Positions 24,346 through 33,437 of a stretch of 63,854 nucleotides of DNA are shown here, in pieces (the stretch's first letter is position 1; every line of letters starts with the position of its first letter). This DNA comes from Elusimicrobiota bacterium (GTDB lineage: Bacteria; Elusimicrobiota; Elusimicrobia; Elusimicrobiales; UBA9959), in contig DMES01000073.1 in NCBI GenBank assembly GCA_003450815.1, forward strand, positions 1 to 63,854, written 5' to 3'. The notes beneath the pieces were generated by a model. It was not told the origin of the DNA and made no database searches. It worked only from the letters and a program-made list of their open reading frames with translations. Made by a program: the position numbers and the translations under genes.

Positions 24346-25614
24346 TTAATAGTTCCTGAACAAGTGGAGGAGGCCCTGCACAAAACCATCCCAGCCGAAC
24401 TTGGCTCCCAGGGCGACCAGGATCATGCCAAAAAATACCGAAACCATGACTACCAGCTTGCCGAAATCCTGCACTTTAAGGGCGCTGAGCAGCATGGGCT
24501 CTTTGGACAGATAGGCTCCGGCGGCATAAAGCTCTTCACCTATAAGGGTGTAGTCGCAGGCGGTAAAAAAGAAAGGCAGTTGGTGCTCCACATCCGTACC
24601 CGCTATCTGTATGGCTCCCGAAGTGGCGCCAACTTCCGCCAGCAACAGGGATTCGGCCATGAAGTAGCCCATGTAGAAACAGGCCGCAGGCTTTTCGCGG
24701 GAAATCATTCCATCCACCGAGGCCGCGTAGGAAAACTGGTCGGCGCTTACAAAGTGGTTTATGTCCTCGCGGTAGGAGTCAGGCCGCCCGGCTTCCATGT
24801 AGGATTGCTTGACCACCTCTTTGCAGACGGTCATCACTATGGGGTCGTAGTGGGGAACTTTTATCTGGCTGTCATATTGCGCGACTTTTTTGGAAACCTC
24901 ACCCAGGATAAATGCGGAGGCGATAGTTGAAATAGAGCCCATGGAACCGATGCCGGGCACATAGAAAATCGGCTTACCCATCTCGGTGGCACGGCCTATG
25001 GCTTCGTCTATGGCATCAAGGCCGGCTATGCGGCGTATGAACAAACCCTTGCGCCTTGCGTGAGAAACCGCCCAAAAGAAAATAACAATGATGACTATAA
25101 GCAACACAAGGTTGTTCAACCTGTCAAGACGGAACCAGTTGCTGACGGTAGCGGAGGACGCTGTTTCGCTCTCAGCGGCTACGGTGCCTTTGACCTTTGT
25201 TATCTTGAAGTGAAAAACAGGACCATCTTTAAAATCGCCGTAGATATTATTAAGTTCCACGTTAAGGGCGTGCATTCCACCCCGCGCTTTCCAGGCCCAG
25301 AAAGGCAGTCCCATGTCCTTTGACATTTTTTCGCCAGACGCAAATGCCGCCGTCTGAAGCCACCCGCCGGCTTCAAGGCTTGAAACAAAAACCCGATAAA
25401 GCGTGCCTTCCGGCGCCGCGGCCTCGGCATCCCAGGTAAGCAATACCGCTCCTCCGACATCGTAGGGCATATCCTGGGCCTTAAGCCCCGTTACGGGAGC
25501 CAAGGCGGGTTTAAGCGCCTTCACCGCCTCCGCGGACTTGGCGGCAAAAACTGGGGAAACGGTTAAAAACGACGCAAGCAGTAACAAGTTGAATTTGATT
25601 TTATTGTTTAGCAT
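24346..25614 (-). CDS. DUF6754-like membrane protein (gene 1 of cassette)
   Basis: 422 residues: signal peptide (about 1-24), an extracytoplasmic part that looks like a fibronectin-type strand domain (VLLTWDAEAAAPEGTLYRVFV), one helix near residues 155-178, then a conserved cytoplasmic region with IAGLDAIDEAIGRATEMGKP, FYVPGIGSMGSISTIASAFIL and PHYDPIVMTVCKEVVKQSY, and a further helix near the C-terminus. From memory this region fits DUF6754, which has no known function. First gene of the operon. Confidence 0.75.
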   Translation of the reverse strand: MLNNKIKFNLLLLASFLTVSPVFAAKSAEAVKALKPALAPVTGLKAQDMPYDVGGAVLLTWDAEAAAPEGTLYRVFVSSLEAGGWLQTAAFASGEKMSKDMGLPFWAWKARGGMHALNVELNNIYGDFKDGPVFHFKITKVKGTVAAESETASSATVSNWFRLDRLNNLVLLIVIIVIFFWAVSHARRKGLFIRRIAGLDAIDEAIGRATEMGKPIFYVPGIGSMGSISTIASAFILGEVSKKVAQYDSQIKVPHYDPIVMTVCKEVVKQSYMEAGRPDSYREDINHFVSADQFSYAASVDGMISREKPAACFYMGYFMAESLLLAEVGATSGAIQIAGTDVEHQLPFFFTACDYTLIGEELYAAGAYLSKEPMLLSALKVQDFGKLVVMVSVFFGMILVALGAKFGWDGFVQGLLHLFRNY

Positions 25615-25666
25615 AGCTGGATATTAATATACACATTTAGCCGTCTGCCGGGCAAGGGGATTTTAT

Positions 25667-25824
25667 CATGGTGCTGCTGAAAAAATCAGCAGCACCATGA
25701 TTACACAGATTGGGGATCGATTACACAGATATTACTTTTATAGAAATTCGCCGGAATTCCGACCTAATCGGTGTAATCGCTGTTCTAAAAAATCCGTGTA
25801 ATCACGGGGCGCTTTCAGCGCCCC
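25667..25824. repeat. GATTACAC element, copy 2 (158 bp, inverted relative to copy 1)
   Basis: Outer hairpin CATGGTGCTGCTGA / TCAGCAGCACCATG (25667-25699), words GATTACACAGAT twice, spacer, complementary words AATCGGTGTAATC and AATCCGTGTAATC, and an inner hairpin GGGGCGC / GCGCCCC (25806-25824). The inner hairpin encodes the last residues and stop of the minus-strand glycosyltransferase gene, as copy 1 does for the MscS gene. Confidence 0.85.
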
Positions 25825-28090
25825 TGTTCTCTATCTTAATAATTTCCTCAAGGCGCGCGATCTCTTCATGGACGTCATTGCCGAAATCGCGGTATAACTT
25901 ATACTCGTCAATAGCGCTCCGCCACATTCGATTGTCGATGAAAATCGGTAAAAGCGAGCCTGCCTGCCAGTTCTTCTTTTCAAGTTCTTCAAGAACATTC
26001 AGGGCGGTATTGGCGCTCTTTTGCGCAAGAACGCTGTACACATACGCTCCCTGTTCAAAATATTCCAGCTTCACATAATTTTTCCAGAACTCATCAAAGA
26101 TCTTCCGCTCTCTTTCAGTCCAGTAGAATGTGTTATAAGAGGGATTTACCCTGAGGGCCTCCCGGTAATTGATCAACAGATGGGTTATCCTGTTATCGGA
26201 CAAGATCCGGCGGAAATCGGCCGGGTTTTGGGAGTTTTTCAAAAACTCCATTATCGGCTGCGCGTTTATTTCAACCGAGTAGGAAATATATTTCCTCTGA
26301 AGGTAATATGATTTTGACTCGCCGACAAATAATACCATGGCATCCGGAGGGAGATTGCGGTTCGCCCATTGGATCGCGCTATACGGAGGATTCGGATAAG
26401 TGGGCTCCGATCTTGACAGAAACTCGTCCTTAGTTTCCTTACCCGTTACATATCCGTACAAGCGCGCACTGTCCGCTATCTCGAAAGCCACGCCAAAATT
26501 CATCAGGAAAAACGCTAAAATAAAAAAATGCAGTATGGGCGCCCGCTGCGCAAAAACCGTCCATGCCCTGGCAAGAGGCACCGCCAGGCATACAAACGCG
26601 CCCAGGATATACCTGTACACCGGGGTCCCCAGATACCACAAGACATAAATCACTGAAAAACAGAGCATGGAGTAAATAATTTCCGGGCCGGGTTTTCTTA
26701 AAAAGAATATCAGCGGCAGCAGTAAAAGGAAAACGGGGCCGAGATAGGTCTGGTTCGCATTGCCGTTTATCGTCATCGTCCAAGGCGAAAGCAGAAGGTC
26801 CTTAAGATTCAGGTTAAAATGCACTCCTATCCCCGGATTGATTCCAGCCACATCCTTTACAGCCGCTACCTTTCCCAGATTTTCTCCGCCCATTATCTTC
26901 GGCAGGAACGGCTGTATGGGATTGCGGGTAAACGCGTAGTTTTTGGCGAACCAGGGTGCCATCAGCATAAAAATTATAAGGCCCCAGATGGATATTTTCT
27001 TAAACGCGTTTACCGGAGTTTCATGCCGGAACAGATATACCGCTATTGCCGCGCCGGCGCCCGCAACCATAAATACCGCGGTATATTTTGAGCCCCAGGC
27101 TATGCCCATGAAGACCGCGGAAAGCAGGAAGGCTCCCTCTTCTTTCTCTTTGAGCCATTTTAGGAATGAAAAAAAGCTTAAAGCGAAAAAGAATGATACC
27201 CCGACATCGTTGCCGCAGGTCCAGGAGTTCATCGCCACCATCGGTATGGAATAAAAGATCAGGGCGGACAAGATCCCTGTTTTTGCGTCGTAGTGCCGCT
27301 TCACGGAGAGATACATCAAAAGCAAAGTAAAAAAACCGCAGCTGAAATGAATCATTTTCGCGAGTATTTCATTCTTCAGGGCGAGAGCGAGCATATACAG
27401 CATTTGCAGGTCGGCGGGAAAATTCGAATGGCTTAAAAATCTCATCGGTGAGATTTTATGGTTCAAGAGATAATAATTCGGACAGGACAGATGATAAACA
27501 AGCGCGTCGTAAAAAACCTCCGGCATGAACGCCATTACGGCGTTCAGTACCGCTAATAATCCCGCGGTTATGATCAGCAGCCACCAGACCGGGCTCAGCT
27601 TTCCGGGCAGATCCTGCCTGAACGACGGCAGCTTTATTTTCCACAGTGACAGCAAAGCGACGGCGGCAACAGCCGCGCGAACAGGCAATTTGTAGAGAAA
27701 TCCGAGAAAACCCAGACCAAGCATCAGATAAGCCAGCAGGCCGAAGCCAAGCCCGATACTGAAAATCACATATTCCAACCCGTCTATTTTTACCTTAAAC
27801 CAGCCGAGAATTTTTTCACCCGCCCGGTATGAGATGACTATTATAGCGGCAAACCAGAGAATATTGACCAGATTCGCTGACAAAATGGACGCAAATCCCG
27901 CCGTGACGGAGAAGATGTCCGGCATATTTCTGAAAGGAAAGATAAACGGATGCCTGGAAAGATAACTGTTTCCCGCAATATAAAACCAGACAGCGGTTAT
28001 TCCCGCGACAAGCCAGAAAGGAGCCGCCAGCAGCGAGACCGGAAGCGGGACCGCATCCTGGAATTTATTTCTTTTGCTTTTGCGCGACAT
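25802..28090 (-). CDS. Polytopic membrane glycosyltransferase (ArnT/PMT-like, GT-C fold)
   Basis: 762 residues with about 12 helices and a soluble C-terminal domain. The first loop has FMPEVFYDALVYHLSCPNYY, an acidic loop of the type that binds the lipid-phosphate sugar donor in GT-C enzymes. It would move a sugar from a polyprenyl-phosphate carrier to a lipid or protein on the outer face of the inner membrane. First gene of the glycan-type locus from 25802 to 36005 by position at its 3' end. Its last residues (GAESAP) are encoded by the repeat element at 25806-25824. Confidence 0.82.
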   Translation of the reverse strand: MSRKSKRNKFQDAVPLPVSLLAAPFWLVAGITAVWFYIAGNSYLSRHPFIFPFRNMPDIFSVTAGFASILSANLVNILWFAAIIVISYRAGEKILGWFKVKIDGLEYVIFSIGLGFGLLAYLMLGLGFLGFLYKLPVRAAVAAVALLSLWKIKLPSFRQDLPGKLSPVWWLLIITAGLLAVLNAVMAFMPEVFYDALVYHLSCPNYYLLNHKISPMRFLSHSNFPADLQMLYMLALALKNEILAKMIHFSCGFFTLLLMYLSVKRHYDAKTGILSALIFYSIPMVAMNSWTCGNDVGVSFFFALSFFSFLKWLKEKEEGAFLLSAVFMGIAWGSKYTAVFMVAGAGAAIAVYLFRHETPVNAFKKISIWGLIIFMLMAPWFAKNYAFTRNPIQPFLPKIMGGENLGKVAAVKDVAGINPGIGVHFNLNLKDLLLSPWTMTINGNANQTYLGPVFLLLLPLIFFLRKPGPEIIYSMLCFSVIYVLWYLGTPVYRYILGAFVCLAVPLARAWTVFAQRAPILHFFILAFFLMNFGVAFEIADSARLYGYVTGKETKDEFLSRSEPTYPNPPYSAIQWANRNLPPDAMVLFVGESKSYYLQRKYISYSVEINAQPIMEFLKNSQNPADFRRILSDNRITHLLINYREALRVNPSYNTFYWTERERKIFDEFWKNYVKLEYFEQGAYVYSVLAQKSANTALNVLEELEKKNWQAGSLLPIFIDNRMWRSAIDEYKLYRDFGNDVHEEIARLEEIIKIENRGAESAP

Positions 28091-28135
28091 AATAAGTCCC
28101 TACTTTGACAATGAAATGGTTTTTCCAAATAGCCT

Positions 28136-29281
28136 TTATACGGGAGAAGCAGCCTTCAGCGCGGCATCAGCTATTTTAGGCGCGGCTCCGCTCCAGGTAT
28201 ATTTTGCAACCGTAAGCGAGCCTTGCCGTGCCAGTTTGGCCGTTAAGCCCGGATCCTCAAGCAGCCGGATTATTTTTTTCGCCATATCACCGGCTGAACC
28301 CGGCTGAAAAAACAGTATGTCGCGCCCGTCTTTAGCTATTTCGGCTATTCCTTCAAGCCGTGAGGACACGACCGCCAGCCCCCCTGCCCAATATTCGTAG
28401 ATTTTGAGCGTGGTCACTATGCGGTTCGGCAGTTCGTCCTGCCTTGGAATTACTCCGATAGCCGCTCTGGCGAGATACTTCCGCGCCTCATCGCATGGGA
28501 GGTAATCCGTGAAAACGCAAACGCCGCGAACCCCCAGCTTTTCGGAAAGCTTAATAACGTTTTCAAGTTCCCGGCCACCGCCGACTATCAGGAACCTGGC
28601 CTCCGGATGTGCCGCCGCCACAAGCGGTATGGCCGAAATAAAAAGCTCTACCCCCTGCTGCCTGTCAACCGTGCCCAGATGAAGCACGGCTTTTTCGCTG
28701 CCGGCTTCTTTTTCACTCGCTATTTTGTCTATTTCAGCCGCGTCATAGACCACATCTATCTTAGAGGCGGCGATGCCATTTTTTATCAGGAGTTCTTTCA
28801 TGGCCCTGGTGACCACAATAATGCGGTCGGCATTGTTTATTATCCAGTACTCCACAAATAAAATCAGCGGGGTGAGAAGCTTTTCCACGATATTGCGCCG
28901 GGCAGCGGCAAGGTATTCGGCGTGAATGTCGGTGATGTCCAAGACGAACTTGAAACTATAAAAACGCCGCAAAAAAGGCAGGGTGGCGGCCGCGATGGTG
29001 TTGTGGACAAAGAACATCTCGGTAGCACCTGCGAACTGCAGGAACTTTCTGAACAGCCGGACATTAAATTTAATGGAGGAAAGTATCTGCGACCGCTGTT
29101 TGCGGGGGGCGTGAAGCCAATGGAGTTTTATCCCGCTCAGTTCGCCTACTCCGTCGGCCGGCGCTATCAGCGTTACTTCGTGGCCGCGCTTTTTGAATTC
29201 TTCGGCGCATTTCAGAGTCCTGAGAGCGCCGCCGCCCTTTATGGGACACAGAGAGTCGTGGGTGGAAACTATTATTTTCAT
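28136..29281 (-). CDS. Glycosyltransferase family 4
   Basis: 381-residue GT-B enzyme. N-terminal GGGALRTLKCAEEFKKRGHEVTLI, a nucleotide-binding LHLGTVDRQQGVELFISAI strand region, and the C-terminal IYEYWAGGLAVVSSRLEGIAEI motif with the two glutamates of the family. It uses a nucleotide-sugar donor in the cytoplasm. Overlaps the upstream radical SAM gene by 4 nt, so the two are translationally coupled. Confidence 0.9.
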   Translation of the reverse strand: MKIIVSTHDSLCPIKGGGALRTLKCAEEFKKRGHEVTLIAPADGVGELSGIKLHWLHAPRKQRSQILSSIKFNVRLFRKFLQFAGATEMFFVHNTIAAATLPFLRRFYSFKFVLDITDIHAEYLAAARRNIVEKLLTPLILFVEYWIINNADRIIVVTRAMKELLIKNGIAASKIDVVYDAAEIDKIASEKEAGSEKAVLHLGTVDRQQGVELFISAIPLVAAAHPEARFLIVGGGRELENVIKLSEKLGVRGVCVFTDYLPCDEARKYLARAAIGVIPRQDELPNRIVTTLKIYEYWAGGLAVVSSRLEGIAEIAKDGRDILFFQPGSAGDMAKKIIRLLEDPGLTAKLARQGSLTVAKYTWSGAAPKIADAALKAASPV

Positions 29282-30801
29282 TTTTTAGACAGTAAAAACT
29301 CCTCCTCAACAAGGCTGCGGAGCTGTCCGAAAATAAATTTCGGGCCCAGCCCGCGCAGAATACGGAAAAAATAGCGGCTCTGCCTGAAAAGCCAGGCCGG
29401 CGAGACCAGCCGGTTGAAAAGCCAGCGTTTGATGGCCCCGGCGCGCAGCGTTTCCACGGTTTCAAGGTCAATGCGGGGATGTTTCACCACGTCGCTCGCC
29501 TTGCCGTCGTATTTTTCCCAGTCCATGGTTTTTAAAAGTTTTTCAGCTTCCGCCTTTTTAAAGAAACGCGTGCCGGGAAAAGGGGTGCAGATGCTTACCT
29601 GTATGCTGTCCGCATTGAAGCTCTCAAGAAATTTCAGCGTCTCCCGCAGACTCTCAATATCGTCTTCCGGCAGGCCGAGAGAGAATGTGGCATGGGTCTT
29701 TATCCCGCTTTCACCGCACCAGCGGACCGTTTCCCGTATTCTGTCCAGGTCCAGCGGCTTGCCCACATGCTCCAACATTCTTCTGCTGCCGCTTTCCACA
29801 CCGAACTTTATTCCCACACAGCCGCTGGCGGCCATTTTTTTAACCAGCTCCCGGTTGAGGTTTATCGCGTCGCCCATGCAGGACCACTTGATGTCCAGGC
29901 CGCGCCTGATTATCTCTCCGGCTATGGCTTCAACCTGGGCGGGGTTTATTGTAAAATCGTCGTCGTCAAAATAAATTTCTCTGGCCTTGTAGCGGCTCTT
30001 CAGCTCCACCATGCCGTCCACCACCCGCGAGGCGGGAAAGGTTCTGTACCTGCCGTTCGCGTACATAACCTGATTCCAGAGGCAGAAATCGCATTTGTAA
30101 GGACAGCCTCTTGAGGCGTGCATCTGCAGGGCCGGCCGGTGCTGGCAGAAGCCATCCCAGTAAACCGCTGGCTCGGGCCGCCATGAGGAGGGGAACATGT
30201 CATATGCCGGAGCCGGCAGCCGGTCCAAAGGATCTATCAATCCCCCTGGCCCGGAGAATTTCACGGAACCGCCGGCTTCACGATAGACAATGCCTTTAAC
30301 GCCTTCCACCGGCAGCTTGTCCCTGAGCGCTTTAGCCAGCTCCACCAGGCTCTCTTCATATTCTCCTATTACGATAAAATCTATTTCAGGGTTCTCTTTA
30401 AGTATCTCAACTGGATAAACGCTGCTGTGCGGGCCTCCAAGTATGATGCGAGCGCCGCTCAACCGCTGTTTTAAGCGCCTGACAAAGTCCAGATCCTGAT
30501 TTATGGTGGGGGTGGCCGTTTCAAAAAAAAGGAGATCTGGTTTTTCCTCTTCAATCCTGGCAAGAAGCTGCTCAAGCGGCAGATTCATGGCGACGCAATC
30601 GCAGGTTGCCGTTTCAAAGCCCTCTTTTTTTAACCACGCAGCCGCATAAGCAAGAAAAAAAGGAAAAGGCAGATAATGCGGCAGCGTGCCCTTGCGTTTT
30701 ATACCGGAATGCGGCCAGCGTGAGCCGGCGCGTATAAAATATTTCTCATACCGGGAATCCAGCGGAGTAGTATAAAGCGGATTAAAAATAAATATTTTCA
30801 T
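29278..30801 (-). CDS. B12-binding-domain radical SAM protein 1
   Basis: 507 residues from the ATG at 30801; an upstream TTG at 30837 is less likely. N-terminal B12-binding-like Rossmann domain (IFIFNPLY, FFETATPTINQDLDFV, IILGGPHSSVYP), then the radical SAM core with the cluster motif CPYKCDFC. Such enzymes usually methylate unreactive carbons or remodel lipids. One of three in this locus. The substrate is unknown, but sugar- or lipid-modifying neighbours point to surface polymer modification. Confidence 0.9.
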   Translation of the reverse strand: MKIFIFNPLYTTPLDSRYEKYFIRAGSRWPHSGIKRKGTLPHYLPFPFFLAYAAAWLKKEGFETATCDCVAMNLPLEQLLARIEEEKPDLLFFETATPTINQDLDFVRRLKQRLSGARIILGGPHSSVYPVEILKENPEIDFIVIGEYEESLVELAKALRDKLPVEGVKGIVYREAGGSVKFSGPGGLIDPLDRLPAPAYDMFPSSWRPEPAVYWDGFCQHRPALQMHASRGCPYKCDFCLWNQVMYANGRYRTFPASRVVDGMVELKSRYKAREIYFDDDDFTINPAQVEAIAGEIIRRGLDIKWSCMGDAINLNRELVKKMAASGCVGIKFGVESGSRRMLEHVGKPLDLDRIRETVRWCGESGIKTHATFSLGLPEDDIESLRETLKFLESFNADSIQVSICTPFPGTRFFKKAEAEKLLKTMDWEKYDGKASDVVKHPRIDLETVETLRAGAIKRWLFNRLVSPAWLFRQSRYFFRILRGLGPKFIFGQLRSLVEEEFLLSKK

Positions 30802-30843
30802 TAAAAATTTTTGCCGTAAAAATTTTTCCAACAGCAATTTGCG

Positions 30844-32253
30844 CTAAGTCATTTTCCTGATATTCCACCCCAGCTTAATCATTTCAAAAATATTCATTCC
30901 TCTGCTTACCCTGTACGCGTCGAACAAGCCGTAATCGCTGAGCAGTTTGAATACCGGGTTCGCCGGCAGTTTTATAAGCGCTTTAATGAGCGGAATCAGC
31001 GCGGGGAACCTTACGCCGTAAAACGCGATCTTGTGAAGGTTCAGTATTTCAGCTTTATTCTCAAACTTTATGCGGCTGTAATATGAATAGTGCGAGGAAA
31101 TGCGTTCCGGGCTTTTTTCAAACAAATCGTTCCGTTCAACATAGTTATAAAGCTCAGTGCCGGTAATAGGCCAGTATATAGCCGGCGCCAGCCTGTCCGC
31201 GCCTATCTCGGCGCAAAATTCCATGGTCCGCAGGCTGTCGGAAAGCGTTTCTGTGGGGAGGCCGAACATGACATAGGCGATGAACTTCAAGTCGTATTTC
31301 TTTAAAAGCCGCGACACTTCCAGAATTTTCCGGTCCGTTATATTTTTACTCAAGATCTGGTTTCTCAATCTTTCGCTCCCGCTTTCCACTCCTATCGCGA
31401 GATACAGGCAGCCGCTTTCCTTCAGCGTTTTTATTTTCTCCTCGTTCAGCTCGTTGAAATTAGCCTGGCAGAAGAACGGCAGCCCCACTTCTTTTTTATA
31501 AACCTCCAGAAATCTGACCAGCTCCGGATTCAAAGTAAATGTGTCAGCGCTGAATGAGATAGTTTTAAGCCCGTACTTGTTTTTAACCTCCACTATCTCT
31601 TTAACCACATTTTCGGCGCTGCGGAACCGGACAAATTGCCCCTTGCCCTTGTACATTTCAAGAAGTTTATGATTGTGGCAGAAAGAGCATGAATATGGAC
31701 AGCCCCGCCCGACCAAAAACCGCTTATTGGATAATCCACGCAATGTCGCGGAGCACGAATAGTAAATATCCCTGTCCAGAAAAGGCAGCTCATCCAGCTT
31801 CTGGAACACGGGCCTTAGTTCGTTTTTGCAGATCCCTTTTTCAGTTTTTACCCACAGGTTTTTTATAGCGGAAATATCCCGCCCCGCATCAATGCTATCG
31901 GCGAGTTCGCATAAAGCCTCTTCGCCTTCGCCCACGCAGACTATATCAACTCCCGGTGTTTCTATGAAAGAGGGGTAATAAGTGGGATGCGCTCCTCCGA
32001 AAACGCTGAGGATCTTTCTTCTGCTCTTAATGTAAACGGCCGCGTCAACAGCCCATTGGTAGTTCATGGATGTGACGGAAAACGCAAGCAGCTGCGGGGC
32101 CGCCTTTTCCACCTCCGCATATATCTCCTCTTTTTGCCTGCCTTCACAGACTAAAAGCTCCACCTTATGGCCTTTTGACTTTGCATAAGCTGATAATGAC
32201 TGGATGCCGTGATATTCAAAAAACGCATCCTGTAAAAAGAGTATTTTTGCCAT
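30844..32253 (-). CDS. B12-binding-domain radical SAM protein 2
   Basis: 469 residues. B12-binding-like domain (AKILFLQDAFFEYHGIQSLSAYAKSKG) followed by the cluster motif CPYSCSFC in GRGCPYSCSFCHNHKLL and a TIM-barrel-type body (TISFSADTFTLNPELVRFLE, IGVESGSERLRNQIL). Same architecture as the other two radical SAM proteins here but clearly diverged. A heptamer inverted array lies upstream at 32275-32362. Confidence 0.9.
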   Translation of the reverse strand: MAKILFLQDAFFEYHGIQSLSAYAKSKGHKVELLVCEGRQKEEIYAEVEKAAPQLLAFSVTSMNYQWAVDAAVYIKSRRKILSVFGGAHPTYYPSFIETPGVDIVCVGEGEEALCELADSIDAGRDISAIKNLWVKTEKGICKNELRPVFQKLDELPFLDRDIYYSCSATLRGLSNKRFLVGRGCPYSCSFCHNHKLLEMYKGKGQFVRFRSAENVVKEIVEVKNKYGLKTISFSADTFTLNPELVRFLEVYKKEVGLPFFCQANFNELNEEKIKTLKESGCLYLAIGVESGSERLRNQILSKNITDRKILEVSRLLKKYDLKFIAYVMFGLPTETLSDSLRTMEFCAEIGADRLAPAIYWPITGTELYNYVERNDLFEKSPERISSHYSYYSRIKFENKAEILNLHKIAFYGVRFPALIPLIKALIKLPANPVFKLLSDYGLFDAYRVSRGMNIFEMIKLGWNIRKMT

Positions 32254-32274
32254 TTTGTATATAACTGCTTAGGG

Positions 32275-32362
32275 AGACAGAAGTTAGAATTCAGAATTTA
32301 GAATAGTGAACTCCGATGTAATCCGCATTCCAACTTCTAAATTCTGACTTCTGTCTACTGTG
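32275..32362. repeat. Stop-anchored 7-nt word array with inverted second arm
   Basis: Left arm 32275-32306: AGACAGA AGTTAGA ATTCAGA ATTTAGA. The complement of the right arm (32331-32362) reads AGACAGA AGTCAGA ATTTAGA AGTTGGA. Read on the minus strand, it begins about ten nt after the stop of the epimerase gene that ends at 32370. Confidence 0.8.
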
Positions 32363-32369
32363 TAGTTTA

Positions 32370-33437
32370 TCACGAAAGCCATGTTTTTATCAGTCCCGTA
32401 TTTTGTGCCGCCCAGCCGCAGATGTCGCCCATTATCGCGCTAACGCCGCGGCTGGGCCGCCAGCCCCAGTTCTTAAGAGCCAGGGCGGAGTCCGTGACAT
32501 AATAGGGAACATCGTAAGGACGCGTTCCGCTGATCATTTGGGGATTGAATTTTCTGCCGAAGAAATCCGAGCAGAAATTGTTTATTTCCCTGAGTGACAT
32601 GGCGCCGGGGTTACCGCCCCCGGCATTGATTATTTTAGGCGCCTTGCGGCCCGGATGCCTGATCTGCCTTAGCATCAGTTCCGCGATATCTTCGGCGGAC
32701 ACAATATCACGCACCTGCCTGCCGCCGAAACCTATATATTTCGGAGGCCGGCCAAGCGCGCAGGAATAGGCCCAGAAAGAGAATATGCCCTGATCCGCCT
32801 TGCCGAACTGACCAGGCCCGCCTATTACTCCGCAGCGGTCTATCCATAGCGGAAAGGAAAAGGCGTTGGCGTATTCCAGCGCCATTATTTCAGAGGCAAG
32901 TTTTGTGGCGCCATAGATGGAAAGCGGCGGTTCTGTGGAAAAGTCCTCGGCAACACCAGCTTTGGAAAAACCTTTTACCCGCCCCGTAACCACCGGTTCA
33001 AAACGGGAGGCGCCGGTTTTTAACTTCAGCGAGAGCAGCGCGTTTATGGAATACACCCGGCTGGTGCTCAAAAGGATAAAGCCGCTCTTGCGGCTTCTGG
33101 AGTATTCGAGCATATTTATAGTTCCGGAGAGGTTGTGCCCTATAAGCTGCCTGGTAGACGCGGCGTTGTGCGCGTCCGTTCCCGCGAGCACCGACGGATT
33201 AGCCGCGCAGTCTATCACCCAATCGGCCGAAGGCAAAGCCTCCACATCCGGCACGGAGCGGACGTCTCCGTGATAAAATTTCACTCCCATCTTTTTAAGC
33301 GGCTCAATACTGGTTTCGGAACCGCGCCGCGACAGGTTGTCTATGCCGAACACCTCAATGCCAGCCGCGGATTTTTTAAACCACGCCGCCGTCCGTGACC
33401 CCACATAGCCGCAGATCCCGGTAATAAGCACTTTCAT
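32370..33437 (-). CDS. NAD-dependent sugar-nucleotide epimerase/dehydratase 1
   Basis: 355-residue extended SDR. The NAD-binding GICGYVG (residues about 7-13) and catalytic YxxxK in SIYGATK are present. HGDVRSVPDVEALPSADWVIDCAANP and RQVRDIVSAEDIAEL are typical of CDP- or UDP-sugar epimerases. Four-nt overlap with the upstream epimerase gene. The exact sugar is unknown; the pair resembles enzymes of the CDP-paratose/tyvelose group. Confidence 0.85.
   Translation of the reverse strand: MKVLITGICGYVGSRTAAWFKKSAAGIEVFGIDNLSRRGSETSIEPLKKMGVKFYHGDVRSVPDVEALPSADWVIDCAANPSVLAGTDAHNAASTRQLIGHNLSGTINMLEYSRSRKSGFILLSTSRVYSINALLSLKLKTGASRFEPVVTGRVKGFSKAGVAEDFSTEPPLSIYGATKLASEIMALEYANAFSFPLWIDRCGVIGGPGQFGKADQGIFSFWAYSCALGRPPKYIGFGGRQVRDIVSAEDIAELMLRQIRHPGRKAPKIINAGGGNPGAMSLREINNFCSDFFGRKFNPQMISGTRPYDVPYYVTDSALALKNWGWRPSRGVSAIMGDICGWAAQNTGLIKTWLS

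Noticed and set aside
23539..24930. 463-codon plus-strand frame opposite the DUF6754-like cassette
   Set aside because: Composition is rich in His, Tyr and Gln as expected from the reverse of hydrophobic genes; the minus-strand genes have proper spacing and membrane helices.
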